64,000 bases of DNA, taken from positions 124,001-188,000 of the forward strand of contig NZ_JRWG01000006.1 in NCBI RefSeq assembly GCF_001573155.1, given 5' to 3'. The notes beneath the pieces were generated by a model that did no database searches, had not been told where the DNA came from, and saw only the letters and a program-made list of their open reading frames with translations. The DNA is from Aequorivita aquimaris (lineage in GTDB: Bacteria; Bacteroidota; Bacteroidia; Flavobacteriales; Flavobacteriaceae). The translations under genes and the position numbers were made by a program. Of this stretch, positions 52,113 to 61,298 are shown piece by piece (position 1 is the first letter of the stretch; the number at the start of each line of letters is the position of its first letter).

Positions 52113-53186
52113 TTATACATCAAAATCTACTTTCACTTTTTCGGAAGTTGGAACTGCTTGGCAACTCAATACAAAGTTTTGCGCAACTTCTTTTTCTTCC
52201 AAAGCGTAATTTATTTTCATCTCCACACTGCCTTCCAAAATTTGGCATTTGCAAGTGCTGCAAACCCCGCCTTTGCAGGCAAAGGGCAAATCGGCACCTG
52301 CAGCCAAAGCAGCATCGAGGATATTGTCAAAATCCTTTGTCATTGTAAATTGGAATTCCTTTCCGGCATCCACAATGGTCACCTCAACACCTTCCACATT
52401 TTGTTGCGCCAAGCGTTCGGCGCGTTTTTTATCTTCTTCGGTCAATCCGGTTACGAACAATTCAAAATGAATCAATTCTTTCGGCAAACCTGCTTCCACC
52501 AAATAATTGCTCACGTAGCTCACCATTTCTTCGGGTCCGCACAGGAACACTTCACTGGTATCTGGAATGTCGATAAAGGTTTTAGTCAAAACCCGCATCT
52601 TTTCATCGTCAAAACGTCCGTTGAAAAGTTCGATATCGCGGCGTTCCTTCGTAAGGAAATAATAGATTTCCAATCTGCCAAAATACTGGTTCCGCAACTG
52701 TTCCAAAGCTTCCTTAAAGATAATGGATTTCGCCGTTCTATTCACATAAAACAGCTTGCAAGTTGCGTTGGGCTCCAAAGCCAAATGTGTTTTAATCATA
52801 GAAAGCACGGGCGTAATACCGCTTCCAGCCGCAAAAAACAGATAGTTTTTGGCTTTTTCAGGTTCAATTTCCACGCCAAACATCCCACTTGGCTCCATAA
52901 TCTCCAGCGTATCGCCAGCCTGTAACCTTGAATTTACAAAGGTTGAAAACTTGCCGCCCGGAATGGTTTTTACAGCCACTTGCCATTGTTTATCAATAGG
53001 GCTGGAGCACAAGCTGTAGGAACGCCTTGTATCTTCGCCTTCAATATCGGCCTTTAAGGTTAAATGCTGTCCCTGTCTAAAGTTAAATTCCTCTGCTAAG
53101 TTGGCGGGAACATCAAAGGTAATCACCGAACAGTCGTCGGTTTCTTTGTAAACGTCCTTTATTTTTATTTTATGAAATTTTGCCAC
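52113..53186 (-). CDS. paaE: Phenylacetyl-CoA epoxidase reductase subunit PaaE
   Basis: 357 residues: an FAD-binding domain (RRSYSLCSSP, about 54-63), an NAD(P)H domain (FFAAGSGITPVLSMIKTHL, FLCGPEEMVSYVSNYL) and a C-terminal plant-type [2Fe-2S] ferredoxin domain with Cys304, Cys309, Cys312 and Cys342. Passes electrons to PaaA. First gene of the operon here, ahead of paaA; also called PaaK in some nomenclature. Confidence 0.95.
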   Translation of the reverse strand: MAKFHKIKIKDVYKETDDCSVITFDVPANLAEEFNFRQGQHLTLKADIEGEDTRRSYSLCSSPIDKQWQVAVKTIPGGKFSTFVNSRLQAGDTLEIMEPSGMFGVEIEPEKAKNYLFFAAGSGITPVLSMIKTHLALEPNATCKLFYVNRTAKSIIFKEALEQLRNQYFGRLEIYYFLTKERRDIELFNGRFDDEKMRVLTKTFIDIPDTSEVFLCGPEEMVSYVSNYLVEAGLPKELIHFELFVTGLTEEDKKRAERLAQQNVEGVEVTIVDAGKEFQFTMTKDFDNILDAALAAGADLPFACKGGVCSTCKCQILEGSVEMKINYALEEKEVAQNFVLSCQAVPTSEKVKVDFDV

Positions 53187-53209
53187 GTACGGGGTTTAAA
53201 AATGATAAA

Positions 53210-53239
53210 CAAAACTACGTTTTTTGCTTTAAGTTGCAA
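53210..53239 (-). promoter_or_regulatory. Promoter of the paa operon
   Basis: Minus strand -7 box TAGTTTTG (53217-53210) with CTTG (53239-53236) as the -33 element, 18-nt spacer. Predicted start near 53203, 17 nt before the paaE ATG. No operator palindrome recognised in the 114-bp divergent gap. Confidence 0.55.
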
Positions 53240-53263
53240 GATACAAAAATTAGGTCTTTATCG

Positions 53264-53296
53264 CTTTGGAAACCTGCCGAGTCTAAGCTACTTTTG
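53264..53296 (+). promoter_or_regulatory. Promoter of the aromatic amino acid hydroxylase gene, near-leaderless
   Basis: TTTG at 53264-53267, 21-nt spacer, TACTTTTG at 53289-53296. The ATG is only 4 nt after the box, so the transcript would start at or close to the start codon. Confidence 0.6.
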
Positions 53297-53300
53297 ACCT

Positions 53301-55070
53301 ATGGAAACAAACATTGAAACCAACGAATTGCTGGACCGGTTGCCGCCGCATTTGAAACAGTACATAAAACCGCAAAACTATGAGCAATACACGCCCATAA
53401 ACCAAGCGGTGTGGCGCTATGTAATGCGAAAAAACGTAGATTATCTGGCAAAGGTTGCCCACGAAAGTTATTTGGGCGGCCTCAAAAAAACTGGTATTTC
53501 CATAGATGAAATTCCTTCCATGTACGGAATGAACCGTATTTTAAAGGAAATTGGTTGGGCTGCCGTTGCCGTTGATGGGTTTATTCCGCCGAATGCTTTT
53601 ATGGAATTTCAGGCTTATAAAGTGCTGGTTATTGCGAGCGACATCCGCCAACTTGAAAACATAGAATACACCCCAGCCCCTGATATTATTCACGAAGGCG
53701 CGGGCCACGCCCCCATTATTGCAAGTCCCGATTACGCGGAATATCTGCGTCGTTTTGGAGAAGTAGGCGCTAAAGCAATTTCCAGCGCACACGATATAGA
53801 TATGTATGAAGCCGTTCGCGAGCTTTCCATTTTAAAGGAAGCCGAAGGAATTTCGCAGGAACTGATAAACGCCGCCGAAGCCCGGGTTGAAGAACTTCAA
53901 AATAAAAAAGTGAAACCTTCGGAAATTTCCCTGATTCGAAATCTGCATTGGTGGACCGTGGAATACGGAATGGTTGGTACGGTTGAAAATCCGAAGATTT
54001 ACGGGGCCGGACTGCTTTCTTCCATTGGCGAAAGTGTTTGGTGTATGAAAGAGGAAGTGAAGAAAATCCCCTACTCCATTGATGCGGCTTACCAAGATTT
54101 TGACATTACGAAACCACAGCCGCAACTTTATGTAACACCAGATTTTGCGTATTTACAAGAAGTTTTGGAAGAATTTGCAAACACCATGGCCGTTCGGAAA
54201 GGCGGTTGGCGAGGTTTAAAAAAACTCATAAAATCCAAACAGCTCGGGACTATTGAAATAAGCACGGGACTTCAAATTAGCGGCCATTTCTCGAGAATGA
54301 TAAAAAATGAGGATAATGAGGTGGTGTATTTTGAAACTGAAGGCGAAACTGCACTCTCCTACCGCGAAAAAGAAGTAATTGGCCACGGGGTGAGCCGCCA
54401 TAAAAACGGATTCCGTTCGCCTTTGGGGAAATTGAAAGGAATCAATCTCGCTATAGAAAATATGGGGCCGCGCGATTTGCAGGCTTATAATTTTTACGAC
54501 GGAAAACCAATTGCTTTCGAGTTTGAAAGCGGAATAACCGTTGCAGGTTTGAACGTCACCGGAATACGAAACCTTCGCGGAGAACTTATGCTTATCCAAT
54601 TTACGGATTGCACGGTAAAATATAAAAACGAAGTCCTTTTCTCTCCGGAAATGGGCGATTTTGATATGGCCGTGGGCAAGGAAATTGTTTCAGCCTTTGC
54701 GGGAGCGGCAGATTATAATTCCTTTGATTTGGTAACGCACACTGCTACCAGCGAAACCATCCGACCCCAACTTTCTGAAAAAGAGATTGAACTGAATTCG
54801 CTTTATAAAGAAGTTAGAGCCATTCGTAATTCTAAAGAAGGTGATACGACAAAACTTCAGGAAATCTTTAAAATTTTAGAAGAAAATCATCCGACCGATT
54901 GGCTGCTGCCACTGGAAATTTATGAATTGGTTGCACAATTTGATTCAGATTTTTCTGAACAAGTTTTAAAGCATCTTTTAAATTTGAAGCAACAGCGACC
55001 AAAAGTCGCGCATTTGATTGAAGGGGGATTGGAACTTTTAGAAACAAAAACAAAAGAAATTATTAAATAA
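53301..55070 (+). CDS. phhA: Aromatic amino acid hydroxylase (phenylalanine 4-monooxygenase type)
   Basis: 589 residues. Pterin-dependent non-heme iron hydroxylase with the 2-His-1-Glu facial triad His131, His136 (PDIIHEGAGHAP) and Glu221 (HWWTVEYGMVG). Likely converts phenylalanine to tyrosine. No ACT regulatory domain at the N-terminus. About 290 residues follow the catalytic core (around 300-589: GLQISGHFSRMIKN, YNFYDGKPIAFEFESGITVA, and an all-helical end), far longer than the 260-residue bacterial enzyme; this extended form occurs in Bacteroidota. Divergent from the paa operon. Confidence 0.9.
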   Translation: METNIETNELLDRLPPHLKQYIKPQNYEQYTPINQAVWRYVMRKNVDYLAKVAHESYLGGLKKTGISIDEIPSMYGMNRILKEIGWAAVAVDGFIPPNAFMEFQAYKVLVIASDIRQLENIEYTPAPDIIHEGAGHAPIIASPDYAEYLRRFGEVGAKAISSAHDIDMYEAVRELSILKEAEGISQELINAAEARVEELQNKKVKPSEISLIRNLHWWTVEYGMVGTVENPKIYGAGLLSSIGESVWCMKEEVKKIPYSIDAAYQDFDITKPQPQLYVTPDFAYLQEVLEEFANTMAVRKGGWRGLKKLIKSKQLGTIEISTGLQISGHFSRMIKNEDNEVVYFETEGETALSYREKEVIGHGVSRHKNGFRSPLGKLKGINLAIENMGPRDLQAYNFYDGKPIAFEFESGITVAGLNVTGIRNLRGELMLIQFTDCTVKYKNEVLFSPEMGDFDMAVGKEIVSAFAGAADYNSFDLVTHTATSETIRPQLSEKEIELNSLYKEVRAIRNSKEGDTTKLQEIFKILEENHPTDWLLPLEIYELVAQFDSDFSEQVLKHLLNLKQQRPKVAHLIEGGLELLETKTKEIIK

Positions 55071-55075
55071 AAAGA

Positions 55076-55098
55076 CCCTTCGACTGCGCTCAGGGTGG
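55076..55098. repeat. CGACTGCGCTCAGGG short palindrome after phhA
   Basis: CCCTTCGACTGCGCTCAGGG plus TGG: ends CCCT/AGGG can pair. A common interspersed repeat type in Bacteroidota. Related cores lie at 38330 and 59308. Confidence 0.6.
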
Positions 55099-55111
55099 CA
55101 AAAAAAATTAT

Positions 55112-55417
55112 ATGGGACTATTTGATTTTTTATTCGGAAATAAGACTAAGAAAATACAGGATTTTAAAAGCCGCGGTGCCATAATCGTGGATGTTCGGAG
55201 CAAAGGCGAATATGAAAGCGGGGCGATTCCGGGCTCTAAAAATATTCCGCTTCAGAATATTTCTTCTAAAATAGACGAAATAAAAAAATGGAACAAACCG
55301 GTAATTGCCTGTTGTGCCAGTGGAATGCGCAGCGCCAGCGCGGCCGGAATTTTAAAAAGCAACGGCATAGAGGCGATGAATGGCGGCGGCTGGTTTGGTT
55401 TGAGCAAGAAATTATAA
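55112..55417 (+). CDS. Rhodanese-like domain protein
   Basis: 101 residues: a single rhodanese domain with VDVRSKGEYESGAIPGSKNI and active loop CCASGMRSASAAG (catalytic Cys68, C-x4-R). Probably a sulphurtransferase; no signal peptide. Followed by two small palindromes and the SNase gene. Confidence 0.92.
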   Translation: MGLFDFLFGNKTKKIQDFKSRGAIIVDVRSKGEYESGAIPGSKNIPLQNISSKIDEIKKWNKPVIACCASGMRSASAAGILKSNGIEAMNGGGWFGLSKKL

Positions 55418-55427
55418 GCCCACCCGA

Positions 55428-55444
55428 CCCTCCCGAAGGGAGGG
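55428..55444. repeat. CCCTCCCGAAGGGAGGG palindrome
   Basis: A 7-bp GC-rich stem with a 3-nt loop just after the rhodanese gene. No T-tract, so more likely a repeat than a terminator. Confidence 0.55.
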
Positions 55445-55521
55445 ATAAAATTTCTATATTTTTTAAAGTGTTGAATTTCAGTTTTTTGTAGTTTTATAAT
55501 GACTAACAAAAATTTGAAATT

Positions 55522-55848
55522 ATGTATCAATACAAAGCAAAAGTTATAGACGTTTATGACGGTGATACCATTACCGCAATGGTAGATTTGGGGTTTTACC
55601 ATTTTCAACAAATGAAATTTCGTCTTTACGGAATAGACACTCCGGAAATTCGTGGTGAGGAACGGGAAAAAGGATTGGTGGTTCGCGATATTGTGCGGGC
55701 AATGATTCTGGATAAGGAAGTTACCATCAATTCGTACAAGGACAAACAGGAAAAATACGGTCGCTACCTAGCAAACATAATCATTGACGATATAGATTTG
55801 AACAAATGGTTAGTGCAAAACGGGCACGCAAAAGAATATATGCTATAG
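55522..55848 (+). CDS. Staphylococcal-nuclease-like (thermonuclease) protein
   Basis: 108 residues, a minimal SNase domain. Catalytic set visible: Asp15 (YDGDTI), Arg34 and Asp39 (RLYGIDTPE), Glu42, and Arg81 (YGRYLA). No signal peptide, so a cytoplasmic or unusually exported nuclease. Its 3' end overlaps the convergent DUF4230 gene by 6 nt. Confidence 0.9.
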   Translation: MYQYKAKVIDVYDGDTITAMVDLGFYHFQQMKFRLYGIDTPEIRGEEREKGLVVRDIVRAMILDKEVTINSYKDKQEKYGRYLANIIIDDIDLNKWLVQNGHAKEYML

Positions 55849-56457
55849 TTTCAGCTTTTGCAGTTCCGCTTCGTTTTCAACTACTTTGGAATTGTATTTC
55901 AACGTCCACCCCATTGAGTTGGTGAGAATATAAATTTTTTGAAGTTCGGAAATCAACCTGTTTTCGGCATTCGTTCGCAATTCCGAAGCTTCAATTTTCT
56001 TTTTGAGTGATTTTTCAACCCGGCTTTTTATTTTGTTGTAATCAGATGCGGTGAATTGGTTGAGATAATCTTGGGTAACATCATAATACTGTATGTTTGG
56101 GTTTATGGAAAGCTCCGGTTCGGGAATATTTGTAATGGTTACCGTCTTTGTAGTCTCATCAATATCAGTTTTCACTTCGCTTAGATCATAAGCGATTGTT
56201 GCCTTTGCATTGACAACAATCAAGGCTTTCTTTCGCGCATCGAATAATCCGTACATTAAATCTTTGCTGTCGTTATATGTAAAAACCTGTGCATAACTAC
56301 CTTCGGTAACAATCAATTTGCCCACGTTTTTCAGTTCTTTTTGAATGAGGGCTGTATTCGCTTCAAGTATTTCACGGTTTTCCTTTTTGTTTTCACAATA
56401 CCGCAGGCCGAAGACGATTACAAAGGCAATTACAATTCCTAGAAGGATGTTTCGCAT
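55843..56457 (-). CDS. DUF4230 domain-containing protein
   Basis: 204 residues from the ATG at 56457 (MRNILLGIVIAFVIVFGLRY). One N-terminal membrane helix, then the DUF4230 domain (ELKNVGKLIVTEGSYAQVFT, VNAKATIAYDLSEVKTDIDE, KKIEASELRTNAENRLISEL). Membrane-anchored protein of unknown function. The longer upstream frame starts in a GATTGCGTCGCTGCACTCGC repeat and was not used. Confidence 0.88.
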   Translation of the reverse strand: MRNILLGIVIAFVIVFGLRYCENKKENREILEANTALIQKELKNVGKLIVTEGSYAQVFTYNDSKDLMYGLFDARKKALIVVNAKATIAYDLSEVKTDIDETTKTVTITNIPEPELSINPNIQYYDVTQDYLNQFTASDYNKIKSRVEKSLKKKIEASELRTNAENRLISELQKIYILTNSMGWTLKYNSKVVENEAELQKLKL

Positions 56458-56494
56458 GGGAGAATTTTTAAAAGGGAAATTAAGGAAAAAACAT

Positions 56495-56524
56495 GAGATT
56501 GCGTCGCTGCACTCGCAATGACGG
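56495..56524. repeat. GAGATTGCGTCGCTGCACTC-type repeat between barrel gene and DUF4230 gene
   Basis: GAGATTGCGTCGCTGCACTC then GCAATGACGG; ATTGCG/CGCAAT arms form a hairpin. It runs up to the stop codon of the outer-membrane barrel gene. Confidence 0.6.
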
Positions 56525-59284
56525 TTACAAATCATATTTTATCACAAACATAACAATGCGCGGCATCACAAAATACTGCGAAGTTGTGTTGAACTGGTCA
56601 TTAAAACTATCGTTATTAATGAATTCTGTATTGAGAATATTTGTGGCCCGCACTGAAAATTCCCACGGACTTTCACCCTTTTGATAGTATAAGTTTGCAT
56701 TGAAAAAAGAATAACTGTTTTCAATTGTATTTGCATCATTTGTGTACTTATAATAATCCCATTCGGCAAAAAGATTGAAATTTCTTAAAAAGCGAAGATT
56801 CACGTTAGCATAGGGCTGGTTTGTAAAAAATGCCTGCTCAATCCCACCGTTGTCATAATCGTTTTTGATATACCGATACCCTACTTCAAAATTTGGAAAA
56901 CTTTTGAAGTTACTTAGTACACTAGCATTATAGTTTTGCGTTAGACTTTGGCTCTCACGAATTTCTTCATTTATGGTATTACTTGTTTTAGTCAAAAACA
57001 CAGCCGCATCGAGTTTAAACTGTACTTTTTTAACGGTTTTGCTGAATCTTCCTACTACTGAAAAAGTTTCGTCGGGGAAATTGCTGTCAAAATTTATGGG
57101 GCTGCTCACCTGGTTAATACCCACCAATTGTGTGTTTGTTTTAATAGCATCAATCTTGCGGGTATAGCTCAAATTACCCCCAATGTTTGTATAGTTGAAA
57201 AGATTGAAACTGAAATAAGTTAAATTATAACTGTGCGAAAGCGAATTTTCCAGTTCGCGATTCCCCCGGAAAAGCTGATTGTAATTATTGAAAACATATG
57301 CCTGGGCATAATTATTAACATCGCTGTATTCTGAAGTAATTGCATAATTGAAACGCAGATTTTCACTTTTCTTCAGTTCCAAAATTACGTTGACATCGGG
57401 CAGTACCATCCACTTGTTTTGGGTTGCCGTAGTTCCCAGCTGCTCATTTTTCAAATCGTAATTATGAAGTGTAACACCAGGGTTGAAGATGAATTTGCCG
57501 CTTTTCAATTTATAGTGAAGTCCAAAAAAAGCATCGGTAAAAGTGTAAGTTATATCATTGTTGAAGTCGTTTTCAGTAAAAGCGTTTTGAGTACCATTAT
57601 CCAAAATCTGAAAAATCGCAGAGTTAAAACTTTGGTTGCTATATGTAGTCCCGACAGTAAAATTAAGGTTGCTAATGTTGTTCAAAATATAGTAATAATC
57701 AATCTTTGCGTCCAGTTTGTTGCTTTTTACCGTTTTATCTTGGTTTATATTATAACGGTCTGATTGTTCCAATGGATCAAAAGTATCGGCATTGCTATTA
57801 AAAGGATCCAACGGATTAATCTGTGTAAAAACGCCACGAAACGGAATGGAATCCTGCACAGCTTGATAAAACGGATCTTCTTTTTGGTACAAATGCTGAA
57901 CCTCTGCTGCAAAAATATTCTTGTCATTTAAAGTATAATAGGCATTCGCAGTCTGATTGATAGAAAAAGGCTTGTTTTCCTTTACTTCAGAAATGTCATT
58001 TTGGTTACCGTCCACTATTGAAATGGTAGTATCGTCTTCGGTTTGCTTTGAAGTTTTTAGCAGCGCATCATAATCTAACTGAAAGCTTGTACTGGGTTTA
58101 TAAATACTGCTCAATTTCAGCATAGCCAATTGGTTGCGCTGGTCGTTTTCAGTATTTGTGTTTTCTGTAATTCCTTCATCAATGTACTGCCGAATGGAAT
58201 TATTCACGATGTTTGTTTTGTTGTCGCTCAAAATTCCAAAGCCACTTATATCGAGTTTTTCGTTTAGGGCGTAGCTGAAGTTTCCTGCAACAAATTTGGC
58301 ATCTATATTCTTTGCACGGTCGTTTTGTGAAACCGCAAACCCAAGGTCGCTATCGCTAATTCTAAAACTGGTTCCGCCACCTTTATTGAAGTTTTTAAAC
58401 CCACCTGTAAAGTTGAAATAATCCCGAAAAGTAAAAGGCACTTCCCCAATATTGTTGAAATCGGTAATTACATTAATACTGTATTTAGGACTGTAATAGA
58501 AAAGCTTCGGATGCACTAAATAGCGTCCATTATCATCGCCATATTCATCTGCAATTCCTGCGCCAGCCGTAACTTCCCCAAACCAGAAATTTTTCTTCCC
58601 TTCTTTCAATTTGATGTTTATGGCAACATTGTCGCGATCGTTTCCAAGACCGCGCATTTGGCTTACTTCGTTATAGTTTCGAAGTACTTCAACCTTATCA
58701 ACGGCATCGGCGGGAATGTTTTTTGTGGCTAGCTTACTGTCTCCATCAAAAAAATCTTTGCCTTCCACCATAACTTTACTCACGGTTTTCCCTTCTACTT
58801 GGATTTCACCTTCATCATTAACTTCCACTCCCGGAAGTTTTTTCATTACATCGCCCAACTTTCTTTCATCGCCATTGGTGAAGCTATCCGCATTGTAAAC
58901 AATGGTATCGCCTTTAACGGTTACGGGCATTTCATAAACAATTTCCACATCGTCCAGTTGGTTTTCTTGCGGGTTTAAAATGAAATCCAAATCAATATTT
59001 TCCGCATCAGCGGGAACATTTACCGTTTGTTCCTTGGTTTCATACCCAAGAAAGCTTGCTCTTAAAATATAAATGTTTCCTTTGGGAAGATCTAACTGGT
59101 AACGTCCTTGGTAATTCGTAATTCCGTAAGATTCTGTAGCGCCAGTAGCTTTAATGCTGGCAATAACATTGGCAAATTCAAGCGTATTGCCAACGCTGTC
59201 TTTAATGGTTCCTTTCACCTTTATACTTTGTGCGGAAAGGGAAAAGCTAAAAAGAAGTATAAATAACCAAAAGATTTTTTTCAT
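56525..59284 (-). CDS. TonB-dependent-receptor-like outer membrane beta-barrel protein
   Basis: 919 residues: signal peptide (1-18, ending SLSAQ), carboxypeptidase regulatory-like domain (about 22-105, VKGTIKDSVGNTLEFANVIA, GYETKEQTVNVPA), plug-like region (about 130-230, RKLGDVMKKLPGVEVNDEGE, MVEGKDFFDGDSK) and a long barrel ending in an aromatic-rich strand (MPRIVMFVIKYDL). It is downstream of a GLPGLI gene, a pairing typical of Flavobacteriia. Homologous in layout to the protein at 25626. Confidence 0.9.
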   Translation of the reverse strand: MKKIFWLFILLFSFSLSAQSIKVKGTIKDSVGNTLEFANVIASIKATGATESYGITNYQGRYQLDLPKGNIYILRASFLGYETKEQTVNVPADAENIDLDFILNPQENQLDDVEIVYEMPVTVKGDTIVYNADSFTNGDERKLGDVMKKLPGVEVNDEGEIQVEGKTVSKVMVEGKDFFDGDSKLATKNIPADAVDKVEVLRNYNEVSQMRGLGNDRDNVAINIKLKEGKKNFWFGEVTAGAGIADEYGDDNGRYLVHPKLFYYSPKYSINVITDFNNIGEVPFTFRDYFNFTGGFKNFNKGGGTSFRISDSDLGFAVSQNDRAKNIDAKFVAGNFSYALNEKLDISGFGILSDNKTNIVNNSIRQYIDEGITENTNTENDQRNQLAMLKLSSIYKPSTSFQLDYDALLKTSKQTEDDTTISIVDGNQNDISEVKENKPFSINQTANAYYTLNDKNIFAAEVQHLYQKEDPFYQAVQDSIPFRGVFTQINPLDPFNSNADTFDPLEQSDRYNINQDKTVKSNKLDAKIDYYYILNNISNLNFTVGTTYSNQSFNSAIFQILDNGTQNAFTENDFNNDITYTFTDAFFGLHYKLKSGKFIFNPGVTLHNYDLKNEQLGTTATQNKWMVLPDVNVILELKKSENLRFNYAITSEYSDVNNYAQAYVFNNYNQLFRGNRELENSLSHSYNLTYFSFNLFNYTNIGGNLSYTRKIDAIKTNTQLVGINQVSSPINFDSNFPDETFSVVGRFSKTVKKVQFKLDAAVFLTKTSNTINEEIRESQSLTQNYNASVLSNFKSFPNFEVGYRYIKNDYDNGGIEQAFFTNQPYANVNLRFLRNFNLFAEWDYYKYTNDANTIENSYSFFNANLYYQKGESPWEFSVRATNILNTEFINNDSFNDQFNTTSQYFVMPRIVMFVIKYDL

Positions 59285-59307
59285 AGTATGTATTGAGGAA
59301 ATAAAAT

Positions 59308-59334
59308 ATCGACTGCGCTCCCGACGGACAGATA
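59308..59334. repeat. CGACTGCGCTC-type repeat between the GLPGLI and barrel genes
   Basis: ATCGACTGCGCTCCCGACGG ACAGAT: carries the CGACTGCGCTC core but without the full palindrome, so a decayed copy. Confidence 0.45.
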
Positions 59335-59353
59335 ATTTACAGTGAAACTTTTT

Positions 59354-60235
59354 TTAAAATCCGCCGCCACGACGACCACCACCGCCATTGCCGCCGCGAC
59401 CTCTAAAATTCTCGCGAATTTCATCAGTCTTTTCCTTTACAATTTTAATATACTCCTCACGGGTAACTTCCTTTCCCTTTTTGGGTGGTTCAATTTTTTC
59501 TGCTTCTTTTGGATTCATCACTATTTTGGAACATAAAAGTGTGGTTCGATAAACATTTAATTCTAAAATAAGACCTGGAAGACCAGCATATTCGCCCGGA
59601 CCGTTGCTCACGGGAATCTGTGGCGTAAACCACGCCGTAACCTCAATTTCTTCTGGTATTTCAATCATATCCATTGGGTCTTGTGGTTGGGCGGTGTCAT
59701 TTTTTGTTTCGGCATTTTCCCTTTCGTCTTTCTTTTTTGGGCGTGCCATGCTGTAATCATTGGGATCTACCTTTTTCATAGCTGTAGCTTTAAAAGCGAT
59801 GTATTGCCCAATAGTTTTAGATTCCTTAGTTATTTGCCAATCTAAATCCTTAATGGAATCTGTCACTAAAAATTGCTTTCCAAAAAATTCGTTCTCTTCT
59901 ACAATCTGCCCTGTTTTAAGGTTTTTATACTGTGCCCCGGGCGTGTAGCTGCTCATCATCATTTTAAAACCGGGATTCATCGGGGCGGCATCCAGCTTTT
60001 CCTGTTCCTTATAAATGGACTCGTCTTTGTTGAAAGTAAGAATGTAGGTTTTTTCCAAGGCACTCTTCATCATTTGGGCGACGGTTTTTTTCATCTCCTC
60101 GCTCATTTCACGGCCGCCGCCAAGGGCGTCCATATCTACCGTGGTCTTGGATTCGTAAAAGGCTTGGCCGCTTATGTTTTGGGCGTTTATGCTAAATGAG
60201 AAAAATAATAGGAGTATTAGGGTATATCGTATCAT
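59354..60235 (-). CDS. GLPGLI family protein
   Basis: 293 residues from the ATG at 60235 (MIRYTLILLLFFSFSINAQN). Signal peptide, then the family region with the diagnostic AGLPGLILELNVYR, WFTPQIPVSNGPGEY before it, and a Gly/Arg-rich C-terminal tail (RGRGGNGGGGRRGGGF). Exported protein of unknown function, usually next to a TonB-receptor-like gene as here. An in-frame ATG at 60262 would add nine residues. Confidence 0.92.
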   Translation of the reverse strand: MIRYTLILLLFFSFSINAQNISGQAFYESKTTVDMDALGGGREMSEEMKKTVAQMMKSALEKTYILTFNKDESIYKEQEKLDAAPMNPGFKMMMSSYTPGAQYKNLKTGQIVEENEFFGKQFLVTDSIKDLDWQITKESKTIGQYIAFKATAMKKVDPNDYSMARPKKKDERENAETKNDTAQPQDPMDMIEIPEEIEVTAWFTPQIPVSNGPGEYAGLPGLILELNVYRTTLLCSKIVMNPKEAEKIEPPKKGKEVTREEYIKIVKEKTDEIRENFRGRGGNGGGGRRGGGF

Positions 60236-60259
60236 AAATAGTATTTTGATGGTAAGTGT

Positions 60260-60267
60260 CAAAGTTA
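60260..60267 (-). promoter_or_regulatory. -7 promoter box for the GLPGLI-barrel operon
   Basis: TAACTTTG on the minus strand (60267-60260), a full TAnnTTTG match; the -33 region is weak. The ATG is 25 nt beyond the box. The rest of the 260-bp gap to 60495 shows nothing else I can name. Confidence 0.5.
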
Positions 60268-60495
60268 AAACACTTTGACTAAAATGTTTAAAATTAGTTT
60301 AATTTGTTTGAACAAATTTCTGTCCACTACCACTAAGACGAACCAAGTTATAATCTGTTACATTATTTTTCGTTTAAATAAAACCTTCATTTTGTAACTT
60401 GCCAACTTTATGAAATGCCGATTAACAAATTGTAAACGAAATGAATATCTATGTCGCGGCATTCCTTCTTCCTATTTCTCAAATATCTTACACAG

Positions 60496-61296
60496 ATGAA
60501 ACAGCTTTTCCTCTTTTTATTGCTCGTTTGCCACCTTGGCATTGCCCAAAGCGTTACGCTTGAGGGTAAAGTTCCATTTGCTGCCGATAAGTTTATTGGT
60601 TTTGACAACTACAAAAATGCCTACTTTATAAAAGACCGGGTATTGAAAAAACAAGGCCCAGATGGTAACTTTCTTTTTAATGATTTACAGTTAGGGCGGA
60701 TAACATCGATTGACATAATCAATCCACTGAAAGTGATTGCCTTTTTCCAGGACACAAACACGGTGGTAATGCTGGACAACAAACTGAACGAGATAGAACG
60801 CATCAACTTTAACAACCTACCGCAATTTTTGAACGTAAGTACCGCCACAAACGCCGGCGGCAACAGCTTATGGCTCTTTAATGTGGACACGCAACAGTTG
60901 GAAATGTATAATTACGGCTCAAAACTGCAAACAGTAGTATCGCAACCATTTCCGGGGAAATTGCTCTCGCAGGCCAGTAATTTTAATTACTGCTTTACAC
61001 TGACTGAAAAAAAACTGCGCGCCTTCAATATCTACGGAAGTATTCTGAACGAAGTACCTTCTGAAGACTATGAAAAAATTGTTCAACAAAATGAAAATTT
61101 GGTCGCTTTAAAGGAAAACGCACTTTATTACCTTCCAGATTTTGCTAGACGCAACGAAACAGTAAATCACACAACCGTGATGCTGAAATTACCCGAAATA
61201 ACAATTAAGGACTTGCAGCTTACCAATGATTTCCTGTATATTTATGACGGCGAAAATTTGCACACTTTTAAACTAACCATCCCAACTAAAGAATAA
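60496..61296 (+). CDS. Exported hypothetical protein, propeller-like
   Basis: 266 residues from the ATG at 60496 (MKQLFLFLLLVCHLGIAQSV), giving a clean signal peptide; the in-frame ATG at 60451 would add 15 residues before it. The mature part has repeats such as IDIINPLKVIAFFQDTNTVV, NSLWLFNVDTQQLEMYNYG and ALKENALYYLPDFA, suggestive of a small beta-propeller. Not assigned to a named family. Ends 2 nt before the kinase gene, so they are cotranscribed. Confidence 0.8.
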   Translation: MKQLFLFLLLVCHLGIAQSVTLEGKVPFAADKFIGFDNYKNAYFIKDRVLKKQGPDGNFLFNDLQLGRITSIDIINPLKVIAFFQDTNTVVMLDNKLNEIERINFNNLPQFLNVSTATNAGGNSLWLFNVDTQQLEMYNYGSKLQTVVSQPFPGKLLSQASNFNYCFTLTEKKLRAFNIYGSILNEVPSEDYEKIVQQNENLVALKENALYYLPDFARRNETVNHTTVMLKLPEITIKDLQLTNDFLYIYDGENLHTFKLTIPTKE

Positions 61297-61298
61297 CT

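Noticed and set aside
36253-53186. A transposon or genomic island carrying the paa genes
   Set aside because: No integrase, tRNA target, terminal repeat or change in style of sequence was seen at the ends. The operon looks native with small insertions.
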